Shown here piece by piece: positions 1 to 5,746 of a DNA stretch of 6,203 nucleotides. The position numbers and the translations under genes are program-made. Under the pieces are notes generated by a model. It saw only the letters and a program-made list of their open reading frames with translations. It ran no database searches and was not told where the DNA came from. Origin of the DNA: Acidobacteriaceae bacterium (lineage in GTDB: Bacteria; Acidobacteriota; Terriglobia; Terriglobales; Acidobacteriaceae); contig JASHUH010000453.1 in NCBI GenBank assembly GCA_030040115.1, forward strand, positions 1 through 6,203, in the 5' to 3' direction. Numbering within the stretch: the first letter of the stretch is position 1; each line of letters begins with the position of its first letter.

Positions 1-269
1 GCGCCCATCAGCTTCAGGAAACCGCGCCGCGAAACCGGATCGATCCACTCCTGCGCCGCCGTGGGAAACTCCTTCTCCACGGCCGCGCGAAACTCCGGCG
101 TATCGGCCAGCTCATCCAGCGAGCGCCATAGCTTTTTGCCCTTCACGCCCTTCAACTCCTGCCGCACCTGGGCCAAGCTCATCGGCTGATCCTTCGCCGC
201 TGCGGTCTGCTTCTCGTTCTTCACGGCATTCTCCGTCGCGTCTTCCGCGTGGCTCGCGTCCGGGTTCAT
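1..269 (-). CDS. actB: ActB, molybdopterin/Fe-S-type subunit of alternative complex III, N-terminal part (runs off left edge)
   Basis: Only the first 89 or so residues are in the window. They begin with a hydrophilic stretch, then a segment around residues 46-62 (KKLWRSLDELADTPEF) and a twin-arginine motif SRRGFLKLMG at about 80-89. This is the arrangement of the extended Tat-signal region known from ActB-type proteins, in which a MoCo-oxidoreductase-like domain (usually without the cofactor) is fused to a 4Fe-4S ferredoxin-like domain on the periplasmic face of alternative complex III. The catalytic-like and Fe-S parts lie outside the window, so the assignment rests on this N terminus and on pentaheme actA directly upstream. 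I chose the ATG at 269 because a GAGGAG sits 10 bases before it. An in-frame ATG at 296 would add nine residues and overlap the actA stop as ATGA, but it lacks a clear ribosome site of its own. Confidence 0.85.
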   Translation of the reverse strand, partial: MNPDASHAEDATENAVKNEKQTAAAKDQPMSLAQVRQELKGVKGKKLWRSLDELADTPEFRAAVEKEFPTAAQEWIDPVSRRGFLKLMG

Positions 270-279
270 CGTTTGTTCA

Positions 280-285
280 CTCCTC
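280..285 (-). promoter_or_regulatory. Ribosome binding site supporting the actB start at 269
   Basis: Minus-strand GAGGAG, 10 bases from the ATG at 269, lies in the 23-base gap between the actA stop and that start. The alternative ATG at 294-296 has no comparable purine run upstream, so this site favours the shorter protein. Translational coupling through the ATGA overlap at 296-293 remains possible. Confidence 0.55.
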
Positions 286-292
286 AACTCGC

Positions 293-1168
293 TCATCGGT
301 GGCAGGTATTGCAACTTGTAATCAGCCGCGGAGATTTGATTTTGTAGTGAACCAGCAGAAACTGGCCCAGTTCATCCTGGCTGGTGAACTTCTGGTACGC
401 CGCTGGCAATGGAACCGGAACCGGAATTGGAGGCGCAGCGCCCTCCGACCCTTGCCCCGGTCCCGGCGGCGATTGCAGCGCCGCCATCTGCGCGCTCGCT
501 CCTCCCGTATCGGGGTTCGCGGTCGTGCAATTCACATCCTGCGCTGTGGGAACACCCGTTTTGTCGGCCGTCGCCGCGCACCACACCGGCCGGTAGGGCG
601 TCGGCTCTTCCCACGCCATGTTGTAAATCTCGCTGGTCGGCCTCAAATTCTTCGCCGGATTGCGATGGCAGTTGAGACACCACTCCATCTGCAACGTGTT
701 CTGTTCGTACATCAGCGGCATTTCATCCACGCGCCCGTGACAGCTTTCGCATCCAATGCCCTTATTCACGTGAATCGAATGGTTGAAGTAAACAAAATCG
801 GGCAGGTCGTGGACCTTGGTCCAGACAATCGACTGGCCCGTGTACCAGCTATTCCGCACCGGCTCAAGAAGCTGCGCGTCGGTCCAGATCTGCGCGTGGC
901 AGTTCATGCAGGTGCGGGTGGGCGGGATGCCGGCATAGCTGGACTTCTCCACCGTGGTGTGGCAGTACTGGCATTGCAGCCCCAGTCCCTGCACGTGATG
1001 CTCGTGGCTGAACGGAACAGGCTGATCTGGCCGTTGGCCCTGCCGGGTTACCCAGGGCGAGCGTTGCAGTTGGTCCAGCATGACGCCCAGGGCAATCACA
1101 ATGAGCCCCGTCAATACCAGGCTCATGCGAGCCAGGGCATTGGAGCTACGGTCAAAAATTTGCGGCAT
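293..1168 (-). CDS. actA: ActA, membrane-anchored pentaheme cytochrome c of alternative complex III
   Basis: A 291-residue multiheme cytochrome. Five CXXCH haem sites are visible: CQYCH (66-70), CMNCH (87-91), CESCH (140-144), CLNCH (164-168) and CNTCH (286-290, one residue before the end). Extra histidines suited to distal ligation lie in FSHEHH (53-58) and FNHSIH (128-133), typical of cytochrome c7/class III-like domains. Residues 15-31 form one hydrophobic helix, an uncleaved N-terminal anchor that places the haems on the outer face of the membrane. In the family, ActA passes electrons from quinol oxidised by the membrane subunits to soluble carriers or terminal oxidases. A Pro/Gly/Ala-rich stretch at about 220-260 separates haem sites four and five. 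An AGGGA sits 8-10 bases before the ATG. It is the first gene of its operon, with actB 23 bases downstream. Five haems and the actB neighbour make the call firm. Confidence 0.92.
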   Translation of the reverse strand: MPQIFDRSSNALARMSLVLTGLIVIALGVMLDQLQRSPWVTRQGQRPDQPVPFSHEHHVQGLGLQCQYCHTTVEKSSYAGIPPTRTCMNCHAQIWTDAQLLEPVRNSWYTGQSIVWTKVHDLPDFVYFNHSIHVNKGIGCESCHGRVDEMPLMYEQNTLQMEWCLNCHRNPAKNLRPTSEIYNMAWEEPTPYRPVWCAATADKTGVPTAQDVNCTTANPDTGGASAQMAALQSPPGPGQGSEGAAPPIPVPVPLPAAYQKFTSQDELGQFLLVHYKIKSPRLITSCNTCHR

Positions 1169-1291
1169 GAATTGTTCCCTGCTTGATTTTCGCGTCTAAA
1201 TGCGCCCGCTGTGCCGGCGGTCACATAGGTTATGTAAAAAAATCTGCGTTGAGCAAAAAACAACCGGAAAGGCTGGGAAGCCCGAAATTTC

Positions 1292-1319
1292 ACTATAACA
1301 GTCCGAGTTGGGCGTGCAA
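1292..1319 (-). promoter_or_regulatory. Possible sigma-70-type promoter for actAB
   Basis: On the minus strand TTGCAC (1319-1314) is followed after 16 bases by TATAGT (1297-1292), five of six matches to the -10 consensus but only three to the -35. It would give a 5' leader of roughly 115 bases before actA. The position is sensible because no other minus-strand gene lies between 1169 and 1958, but the match is weak. Confidence 0.25.
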
Positions 1320-1430
1320 GGGCATCCGACCTGGAACTCGGAAAAATCTCAGCGCCGATTTTAAGTTTCGTAACTCGCTGAAAGTCGTTCGGTTGTGATT
1401 AGGATTGCGTTTGAATAACAAAACAACTGC

Positions 1431-1453
1431 CCCTGGCGGTCTTCGCGCCAGGG
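1431..1453 (-). terminator. Strong hairpin, possible intrinsic terminator on the minus strand
   Basis: CCCTGGCG (1431-1438) and CGCCAGGG (1446-1453) form a perfect 8-bp stem with a 7-base loop. Read on the minus strand the stem is followed, after GCAG, by a T-rich tract (TTGTTTTGTTATT). That fits a somewhat imperfect rho-independent terminator that would shield actAB from transcripts arriving from the gene at 1959-2978. The four bases between stem and T tract weaken the case. Confidence 0.4.
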
Positions 1454-1525
1454 TATGAAATCAATGCACTCACCATATCACATGGCGCGCAGGGTTGGCA
1501 TCCCGCTAAGTTTTTGGGGGATCGG

Positions 1526-1757
1526 GCCATTTTGGGAAATGGCTTTCAAGGCCGGGGCGTCTCAGGCTGCGGAAAGACAACTTCGAAGCCTGAGTCCTGA
1601 AATGCCACGACTTTACCTCTCGCTCGCGCCCCCTGGGCCATGAAACGAACGTGAGCTTTAGAATGTGCGTGAAAACGGCCTGAGCGCGAGCAAAAGCATC
1701 CCGGGGGATGCCGCGAAGAGCCCAGGACGCAGGCCGCCAACGGCGGGCGAGCCTGGG
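1526..1757. repeat. Hairpin-dense block, possible repetitive extragenic or structured-RNA element
   Basis: A run of perfect short inverted repeats with no gene. GCCATTT/AAATGGC at 1526-1543 has a 4-base loop. CTCAGGCT/AGCCTGAG at 1561-1594 has an 18-base loop. GCTCGCGC (1622-1629) pairs with GCGCGAGC (1684-1691). GCATCCC/GGGATGC lies at 1696-1711. A nested stem at 1721-1757 has outer arms CCCAGG/CCTGGG and inner arms CCGCC/GGCGG around AAC. The density and nesting suggest a dispersed repeat of the REP/MITE kind or a folded transcript. Copy number elsewhere in the genome cannot be seen from here. Confidence 0.4.
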
Positions 1758-1958
1758 GAACGGCGCCAAAAACCCGAAGCACAGGAGCGACGGAAACACG
1801 CCACGCTTTTGGGGGTAAGGAGAAATGGCCGCCAGATCGGCGCCCACATCAACACCGGTTCTGGCTCGGTTCAGGGGTAGCAAGCCAGGACCGGAATGTC
1901 GCGCGGCGGAAAGAGCCTTGAACCGGTTTGCCGTCCGCACAGGAGCATTCTTAGACCG

Positions 1959-2978
1959 TTACCACATGGAGATCTTCAACTCGTCCACATAAGCGGTGAC
2001 ATGGCCGCTGGAGCCATACCCGTCCACCTGAAACTGGGTCATGACCACCGGAGCCCATCCCAGACTGGCTGCTCCATAGACGGTGGCGTTCAGGGGAACC
2101 TCGGCTCCGTCAAACCATATGGAGTCATAGGTGAGGGAGCCGGAGCTATTCCGCGCATAGCTCGCCTGCACGTGATGCCACGCATTCTGAGACCAATTCC
2201 GGGGGTTACAACTTGTTCCGCTCGCTTTGACCCAGGTCGGCTTCGGGCTGCTGGCGCTCCCCTCGTTGGCTGTGTAATCCCAAGTGCCATTCCAGCCGTC
2301 GCACTGCACGCCTGCGAGCAGCGTCTGGCCATTCGGCATGGTCTGGTTGATGTCGAATTCCAGATTGGCAAGGTCGCTGGCGGAGCTGGTGAGATACACC
2401 CACGCGTCATAGAAGAAGTTTTCTGCGGCGGTGTTGTCCGAGAAGGAGAGGGAGTAGCGCTCACCTCCATCGTCGGTGAAAGTGGTGACAAACTGACGCG
2501 AACTTCCGGACACGGTTGGCGAAGTAACCAGAGTCATAGAGCCGCTTGACGAGCCCGGTGTGCCGCTATCATGCGCTTCCTGCCACCCGCTCAGCGCTTG
2601 GATGGCACTGACGGTGTCGGCGCTCGACGGGATAATCGCGGTGGCGCTCGAGTCGACTGTGATGGTGACATCGGTCACGCACGAGGAACCGTCATCTCCC
2701 CAAGCCTTGACATGCAGCGTATGTGTTCCGCTGGAGGCGGAAACGGAGGTATCGATCGATTGCGCGTAAAAAACGGTGGTGTCGGAACTACTGTCGAACG
2801 AGTAACCCATGGAAGCAACGTTCTGCGAGGAGCACGTGGAAGCGCTTGCAGACAAGGTGAACGGAGATGAGACCGTGGTGCTATTCACAGGACTATCAAC
2901 TGTCACTCCGGCCAGCGCGGGGACTGCCAGAGTGAGAATGACGGAGGAGCCGAGAGTCAAACGACTGAAAATATTCAT
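1959..2978 (-). CDS. Secreted protein with an Ig-like domain and a concanavalin A/LamG-like domain
   Basis: A 339-residue protein with a Sec signal peptide: a basic start (R6), hydrophobic core at about 9-20, and cleavage probably after PALA (residue 23). Residues 24-110 form a Ser/Thr-rich beta domain starting VTVDSPVNSTTVSSPF, of the bacterial Ig/fibronectin-like kind, with C49 and C100 placed for a disulfide. After a linker, residues 125-339 look like a concanavalin A-like jelly roll: alternating beta strands, AWHHVQASY at 266-274, SIWFDGAEV at 286-294 and the closing YVDELKISMW, the usual last strand of LamG-like domains. C226 and C257 may form a second disulfide. No glycosidase catalytic pair is evident, so carbohydrate binding or surface attachment is more likely than hydrolysis. 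An AAGGGA lies 6 bases before the ATG. It appears to be a single-gene unit. The exact substrate is unknown. Confidence 0.85.
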   Translation of the reverse strand: MNIFSRLTLGSSVILTLAVPALAGVTVDSPVNSTTVSSPFTLSASASTCSSQNVASMGYSFDSSSDTTVFYAQSIDTSVSASSGTHTLHVKAWGDDGSSCVTDVTITVDSSATAIIPSSADTVSAIQALSGWQEAHDSGTPGSSSGSMTLVTSPTVSGSSRQFVTTFTDDGGERYSLSFSDNTAAENFFYDAWVYLTSSASDLANLEFDINQTMPNGQTLLAGVQCDGWNGTWDYTANEGSASSPKPTWVKASGTSCNPRNWSQNAWHHVQASYARNSSGSLTYDSIWFDGAEVPLNATVYGAASLGWAPVVMTQFQVDGYGSSGHVTAYVDELKISMW

Positions 2979-3017
2979 TGGATCCCTTCTTGAAGTGAAG
3001 ACAATTTTCCACCCCGA

Positions 3018-3040
3018 CTCCTTGCCCTTCTCTCAAGGAG
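3018..3040 (-). promoter_or_regulatory. Stem-loop in the 5' leader of the secreted-protein gene
   Basis: On the minus strand CTCCTTG and CAAGGAG form a perfect 7-bp stem with a 9-base loop, 40-62 bases before the ATG at 2978. There is no T tract, so it is not a terminator. The AAGGGA ribosome site lies downstream and stays outside the stem. It could stabilise the leader or bind a regulator; its role is unknown. Confidence 0.35.
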
Positions 3041-3060
3041 CCAAATAACTTCTCCCATGT

Positions 3061-3120
3061 CGGTGGGTTGGTCTGAGAGGCACACGGCGAGACCCGCCGA
3101 TTAACTACTCAGCCACCTCT
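3061..3120 (-). pseudogene. tRNA-Ser-like relic (resembles a CGA-anticodon serine tRNA)
   Basis: Read on the minus strand, 3120-3081 follows the 5' two-thirds of a typical bacterial tRNA-Ser, as recalled from known serine tRNAs. AGAGG is the acceptor end and TG follows. A D arm comes next, GCTGA (3113-3109) pairing with TCGGC (3100-3096) around GTAGTTAA. Then come GGCGG, TCTCG, CCGT and GTGCC in the order seen around a CGA anticodon, but with the A run after the anticodon missing. AACCCACC at 3069-3062 resembles the 3' side of a T arm whose 5' side is lost. At 60 bases it is far shorter than the 85-90 of a serine tRNA and cannot fold as a working one. AGAGG can instead pair with CCTCT at 3080-3076, so a compact structured RNA is an alternative. 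Chance resemblance cannot be excluded. Confidence 0.35.
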
Positions 3121-3161
3121 GATAGCTGCGCCGGGTTCACTGCGAGCACAAGCAAACCACG

Positions 3162-3251
3162 GACTGGTTCCAGTCAATCCACAAATGCGAGCTCAACCTG
3201 CGTGAAGCGGGGCCCGCTTGTGGAGTTGACCAAAGGCAACTTTAAGGTTGC
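3162..3251. repeat. Cluster of three perfect inverted repeats
   Basis: GACTGG/CCAGTC at 3162-3175 is separated by TT. AAGCGGG/CCCGCTT at 3205-3219 is separated by a single G. GCAAC/GTTGC at 3236-3251 has a 6-base loop. None has a T tract on either strand, so they are not terminators. The near-palindromic first two could be protein-binding sites on DNA as easily as RNA hairpins. They lie upstream of the secreted-protein gene and could act in its control; no direct evidence. Confidence 0.4.
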
Positions 3252-3839
3252 TACTGCATGGTTACAGGATTTACCCGGGCATCATTACATAATTCACCCG
3301 ACATAGCAATGGATTTTTCGAAGAAAATCGAAAAAAGTCGCCCCTTCCAGGCATCCCGGAAATTCTTACCTGCATCGTCCATTTTTCCTAATGCAATCGA
3401 GTAAAAAATCTCCGATTGCCTTGGGGGAACTCAACACGATCGCGATAGGTCGGCCCGTCAGATTCCCAGCCCGCCCGGAAGGCCACCAAAAAAATTCCTC
3501 ACCCGTTTGCCGGTTTTTTCTCGCGTTTCGTCACAATGGAAAATGTCCATGCGCGAAAAAGCGAGTCGCTTTCACCTGAGGTTCGCCATTCGTTCACCGG
3601 CAACTGATCTCGGAAACACACCTCTGGTTCGAAATCAGGAGCGATCCAGGGCCTTTCCACGGGAGATTGCAAGAGATGAAAACCGGCAAAAGTGGCACAA
3701 AAGCCGAAATGGATGACGCTAAGCCCTTCCTTTTCTACTTAGTGCGAGTAATTGGTTTGTTTTCAACGGGTTACTGATCGATGACGCCGGTAAGGGCAAC
3801 AATATACCTCAGTCATCAAACCTTGACCGGGGGTGCTGA

Positions 3840-4760
3840 ATGAATAATTCGCTTATCTACAGTAACCAAGGTAAAATGGCGGTTCGGCTTGAGAGCCTAC
3901 TCATGATTCTCCATAAATGCCATGAGTATTTCGCGTTTTGCGATCAACTTTCTGACCTCAAATGCCTTCTTGACCGAATCAGACTAGGCGACGAACCTCG
4001 TGAACGAGAATGGGGAGCTGCCGCCGAAACAGCTAAGGCAGCGCTTTCCCTGCTCGTCTCGCTTGGCGATGTTAGTCCAACGGTGATCGATCTTATACGC
4101 GATATGGCGCAATTTCTTAGCGAAATCTCCAGCGGCATGAACGCAGATTACCTCCTCAAATGTCTGGAGGACATCAGGCGAATGGTTCAGAGAGAGTTGG
4201 AGTCTCGCTTTTTCTTAATGATCCCATCGCCCAGGGACAAAATGCTGCGAAATCCAGAACCTTTTGGGTCAAAGGTTTTTCAAGCGTTTCCATCCGCACG
4301 GCAGGACTTGACGGACGCTGCCAGCGCCTTTGCAACTGAATTGTACACAGCCTGCGTTTTTCATCTCATGAGAGCGGTGGAGCATGGGCTAGTGGCGCTC
4401 GCGTTGGATAGGCGAATCAAAACGAGAACCAAGAGTAGACAGATATACCCGTTCGATTTAGCGACGTGGGAGGTGATTCTTAGGGAACTGGATGGTGAGA
4501 TAGGCAAGATTGCCCAATGGCCGAAGAACAAAGGCAATGTGCGAACGCAGGCGGTGGAATTCTACGGGGCGGCTGTAGCAGAAGTACGCGGCTTCAAAGA
4601 CGCTTGGCGTAATCACGTAATGCACTCCCGATGCGCCTATAACGAATCAGACGCAATTCAGGTTAAGAGTCACGTCGAGCGTTTTATGGTTACGCTTTCC
4701 TCAAGGATTTCCGAACAAGACAGAACGCCTTATGTTTGGACGAAACGTCAGTTACTTTGA
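3840..4760 (+). CDS. Uncharacterised protein with a C-terminal HEPN-like domain (RNxxxH motif)
   Basis: A soluble, largely helical 306-residue protein. The N-terminal half (about 10-125) is all-helical and not recognised. From FPSARQDL (150-157) comes a helix containing FHLMRAVEHGL (174-184), a Lys/Arg-rich loop, then GFKDAWRNHVMH at 251-262, giving R257, N258 and H262. An R-polar-x3-H motif at the start of a late helix, after a helix of the FHLMR type, is the hallmark of HEPN domains, many of which are metal-independent ribonucleases in toxin-antitoxin, Abi and CRISPR-linked systems. I recall similar unassigned proteins with FHLMR and RNHVMH in many bacteria, so RNase activity is inference. 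No MNT nucleotidyltransferase partner is adjacent; the next gene converges on it 45 bases away. GGGGGTG lies 5-7 bases before the ATG. Its codon use is less GC-rich than that of actAB, consistent with acquisition by transfer. Confidence 0.8.
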   Translation: MNNSLIYSNQGKMAVRLESLLMILHKCHEYFAFCDQLSDLKCLLDRIRLGDEPREREWGAAAETAKAALSLLVSLGDVSPTVIDLIRDMAQFLSEISSGMNADYLLKCLEDIRRMVQRELESRFFLMIPSPRDKMLRNPEPFGSKVFQAFPSARQDLTDAASAFATELYTACVFHLMRAVEHGLVALALDRRIKTRTKSRQIYPFDLATWEVILRELDGEIGKIAQWPKNKGNVRTQAVEFYGAAVAEVRGFKDAWRNHVMHSRCAYNESDAIQVKSHVERFMVTLSSRISEQDRTPYVWTKRQLL

Positions 4761-4805
4761 ACGATGGTAGATAGTCGCCTCCTAATGATGCGCCACCGAC
4801 CGACG

Positions 4806-5132
4806 TCAATCGCGATGACGCTTTTCTAGGTATCGCCGGAAGCCGCGAGCCTCTTTCAACTCTTTGCCGTGAAGACCATGTTCCTTTTCGAACGATTTTT
4901 CAAACCAGATGTCAGGGTGCATGGCCCGGTCTTCCAATCCACCCCTCAGCCTAACACCGCCATGATCCATTAGGGTCTGCTCTTCGTTCGAGGGTTTCAA
5001 CAGAGTCAGTCGAGCCTCTATCCGTTTCAAAACCTGCAAGAGTGCTGAAATCTTGTTGCCCACCCACACAAGGACGAACAATACCGCCAAGACAAGCACT
5101 GAGACAGCGGACACAGGGCGCCTCCAATACAT
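4806..5132 (-). CDS. Small single-pass membrane protein, unknown function
   Basis: A 108-residue protein not recognised. It starts with basic residues R4 and R5, then a hydrophobic helix at about 7-25 rich in Val and Leu, then a Leu-rich amphipathic stretch (28-46, ISALLQVLKRIEARL) able to form a coiled coil. The rest is charged (DRAMHPDIWFEKSFEKEHG at 68-86) and ends very basic. The positive-inside rule at the N terminus is ambiguous. No catalytic motif is seen. A weak AAAGAGAA lies about 12 bases before the ATG, and TATAGG sits 20-odd bases upstream as a possible -10. It lies just downstream of a strong terminator, so it must have its own promoter. It converges with the HEPN-like gene, with 45 bases between stops and no terminator between them. 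The helix followed by heptad-like leucines supports a real gene; no other evidence does. Confidence 0.6.
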   Translation of the reverse strand: MYWRRPVSAVSVLVLAVLFVLVWVGNKISALLQVLKRIEARLTLLKPSNEEQTLMDHGGVRLRGGLEDRAMHPDIWFEKSFEKEHGLHGKELKEARGFRRYLEKRHRD

Positions 5133-5171
5133 TTATTTAATTGTTCTCTTTAGCCTATAATGGCGAACAGC

Positions 5172-5202
5172 AAACAGAAAACCGCCCTTGGCGCGGGCGG
5201 TT
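5172..5202 (-). terminator. Rho-independent terminator (minus strand) for the gene at 5271-5606
   Basis: On the minus strand AACCGCCC (5202-5195) pairs with GGGCGGTT (5187-5180) around a 7-base loop, followed directly by TTCTGTTTG, giving a run of TTTT at the stem base. This is a classic intrinsic terminator. It lies about 70 bases after the stop of the 111-residue gene and just before the gene at 4806-5132, so it separates the two transcripts. It also supports the minus strand as the coding one at 5271-5606. Confidence 0.75.
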
Positions 5203-5231
5203 ATCTTGGTGTGGCTCAACTCTCCAGGGAC

Positions 5232-5260
5232 ATCATCGCATGGAGTGTAGCCAATGTCAA
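5232..5260 (-). promoter_or_regulatory. Possible promoter directly upstream of the terminator
   Basis: The minus strand has a perfect TTGACA (5260-5255), a 17-base spacer and GATGAT (5237-5232), four of six matches to a -10 box. A transcript from here would reach the terminator after only about 50 bases, so it would be a very short RNA or an attenuated leader for the gene at 4806-5132. It may equally be chance in the 3' end of the upstream transcript. Confidence 0.2.
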
Positions 5261-5270
5261 AGCCGCGCCT

Positions 5271-5606
5271 TCAGTTAGAAAGTTCGCCAATTACAAAAAG
5301 TTCTGTTGGAGAAAACGTTAATTTTAGAAATCTACCGGCGAAGTCGCGTTTTAATTCCTCGGGAGCGCCTTCGTCCTCCGCAGAGTCAACGTATTCAATT
5401 TCCAGCGCTGACGAAATCGGCCATACGGTTGATCGCTTGTCGTCGAGTAGGAACAGTTCCACCTTCCCAGATTGCGAATCAACAGACAGCACTTTAACTT
5501 CGGCAACCGATGCCCGCCCAACGTCCATGGGAGTGAAGACGCGGAGCGCACGGCCATCTGCTTTCCATCGCTCAAATACGGATAAGGCAACGGCGGGCGA
5601 AGTCAT
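5271..5606 (-). CDS. Small protein of unknown function, mixed alpha/beta
   Basis: A 111-residue soluble protein, not recognised. An N-terminal helix (VFERWKADGRA, 10-20) is followed by alternating short strands (LRVFTP, VAEVKVLSV, KVELFLL, STVWPI, ALEIEYV at 21-73), an acidic linker (76-86), then FAGRFLKLTFSPTELFVIGEL. The pattern suggests a small beta barrel or sheet; no catalytic residues, signal peptide or membrane segment are seen. I chose the ATG at 5606 because AGAGGGA lies 7 bases before it; a start at 5678 would add 24 residues (Arg- and His-rich) with no better site. The good terminator just downstream supports the strand. An open frame on the other strand (5254-5742) is a Ser/Thr-rich shadow. 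It is divergent from the small gene at 5747, with 140 bases between them that must hold both promoters; TATGAT at 5738-5733 is a candidate -10. Confidence 0.7.
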   Translation of the reverse strand: MTSPAVALSVFERWKADGRALRVFTPMDVGRASVAEVKVLSVDSQSGKVELFLLDDKRSTVWPISSALEIEYVDSAEDEGAPEELKRDFAGRFLKLTFSPTELFVIGELSN

Positions 5607-5746
5607 GTTTATTTCCCTCTCTCGGCAAGTTGGCTTTCGTGCCGCAGAGTGGCTGTGCCGCAAGCTGAAAATTGACATCGGCCTTTGTGCGGCGGTTTGG
5701 GAAAGCGTGAATCAAGGTTCCGGAGAGCAAGGAGTATCATAGCCGC

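Larger units (their letters stand above)
1169..1958. other. Non-coding intergenic region between actA and the secreted-protein gene
   Basis: No gene is supported here. The open frames present, including a 144-codon one on the minus strand at 1940-1506, overlap other frames on both strands, are rich in Arg/Pro/Ala/Ser with no recognisable domain, and lack good ribosome sites. The region holds the weak promoter at 1292-1319, a strong hairpin at 1431-1453 and a hairpin-dense block at 1526-1757. In 1760-1958, next to the end of the secreted-protein gene, I see no convincing terminator. Confidence 0.6.
2979..3839. other. Non-coding, structured intergenic region between two divergent genes
   Basis: Two short plus-strand frames at 3391-3579 and 3507-3716 lack domains and clear ribosome sites and are not called. 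What is visible is structure: a stem in the leader of the secreted-protein gene (3018-3040), a tRNA-Ser-like stretch (3061-3120, minus), palindromes at 3162-3251, a GATTTT/AAAATC stem near 3312-3329, and AAAGCGA/TCGCTTT around one G at 3558-3572. A poor promoter match (ATGACG, 16 bases, TATACC at 3781-3808) precedes the gene at 3840. The sequence is visibly more AT-rich from about 3300. Confidence 0.55.

Noticed and set aside
299..1186. Long open frame of 295 codons on the plus strand
   Set aside because: It is antisense to actA, whose five CXXCH sites prove the minus-strand reading; the plus product is Arg-rich with no domain.
1506..1940. Open frame of 144 codons on the minus strand
   Set aside because: No ribosome site, no recognisable domain, Arg/Pro/Ala/Ser-biased, and open in other frames too; it spans the inverted-repeat block.
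1896..2549. Open frame of 217 codons on the plus strand
   Set aside because: Antisense shadow of the secreted-protein gene, which has a signal peptide and domain pattern on the minus strand.
3141..3220. Plus-strand GCACAAGCAAACC, reminiscent of the core of a cyclic-di-GMP-I riboswitch
   Set aside because: The second conserved block (GGGACGCAAAGC-like) and the receptor pairing are absent, and no plus-strand gene starts within 600 bases.
3391..3716. Two short overlapping plus-strand frames upstream of the HEPN-like gene
   Set aside because: They lack ribosome sites and domains, and their composition is that of random sequence.
5254..5742. Open frame of 162 codons on the plus strand
   Set aside because: Ser/Thr-rich product typical of an antisense shadow; the minus-strand gene has a good ribosome site and a downstream terminator.
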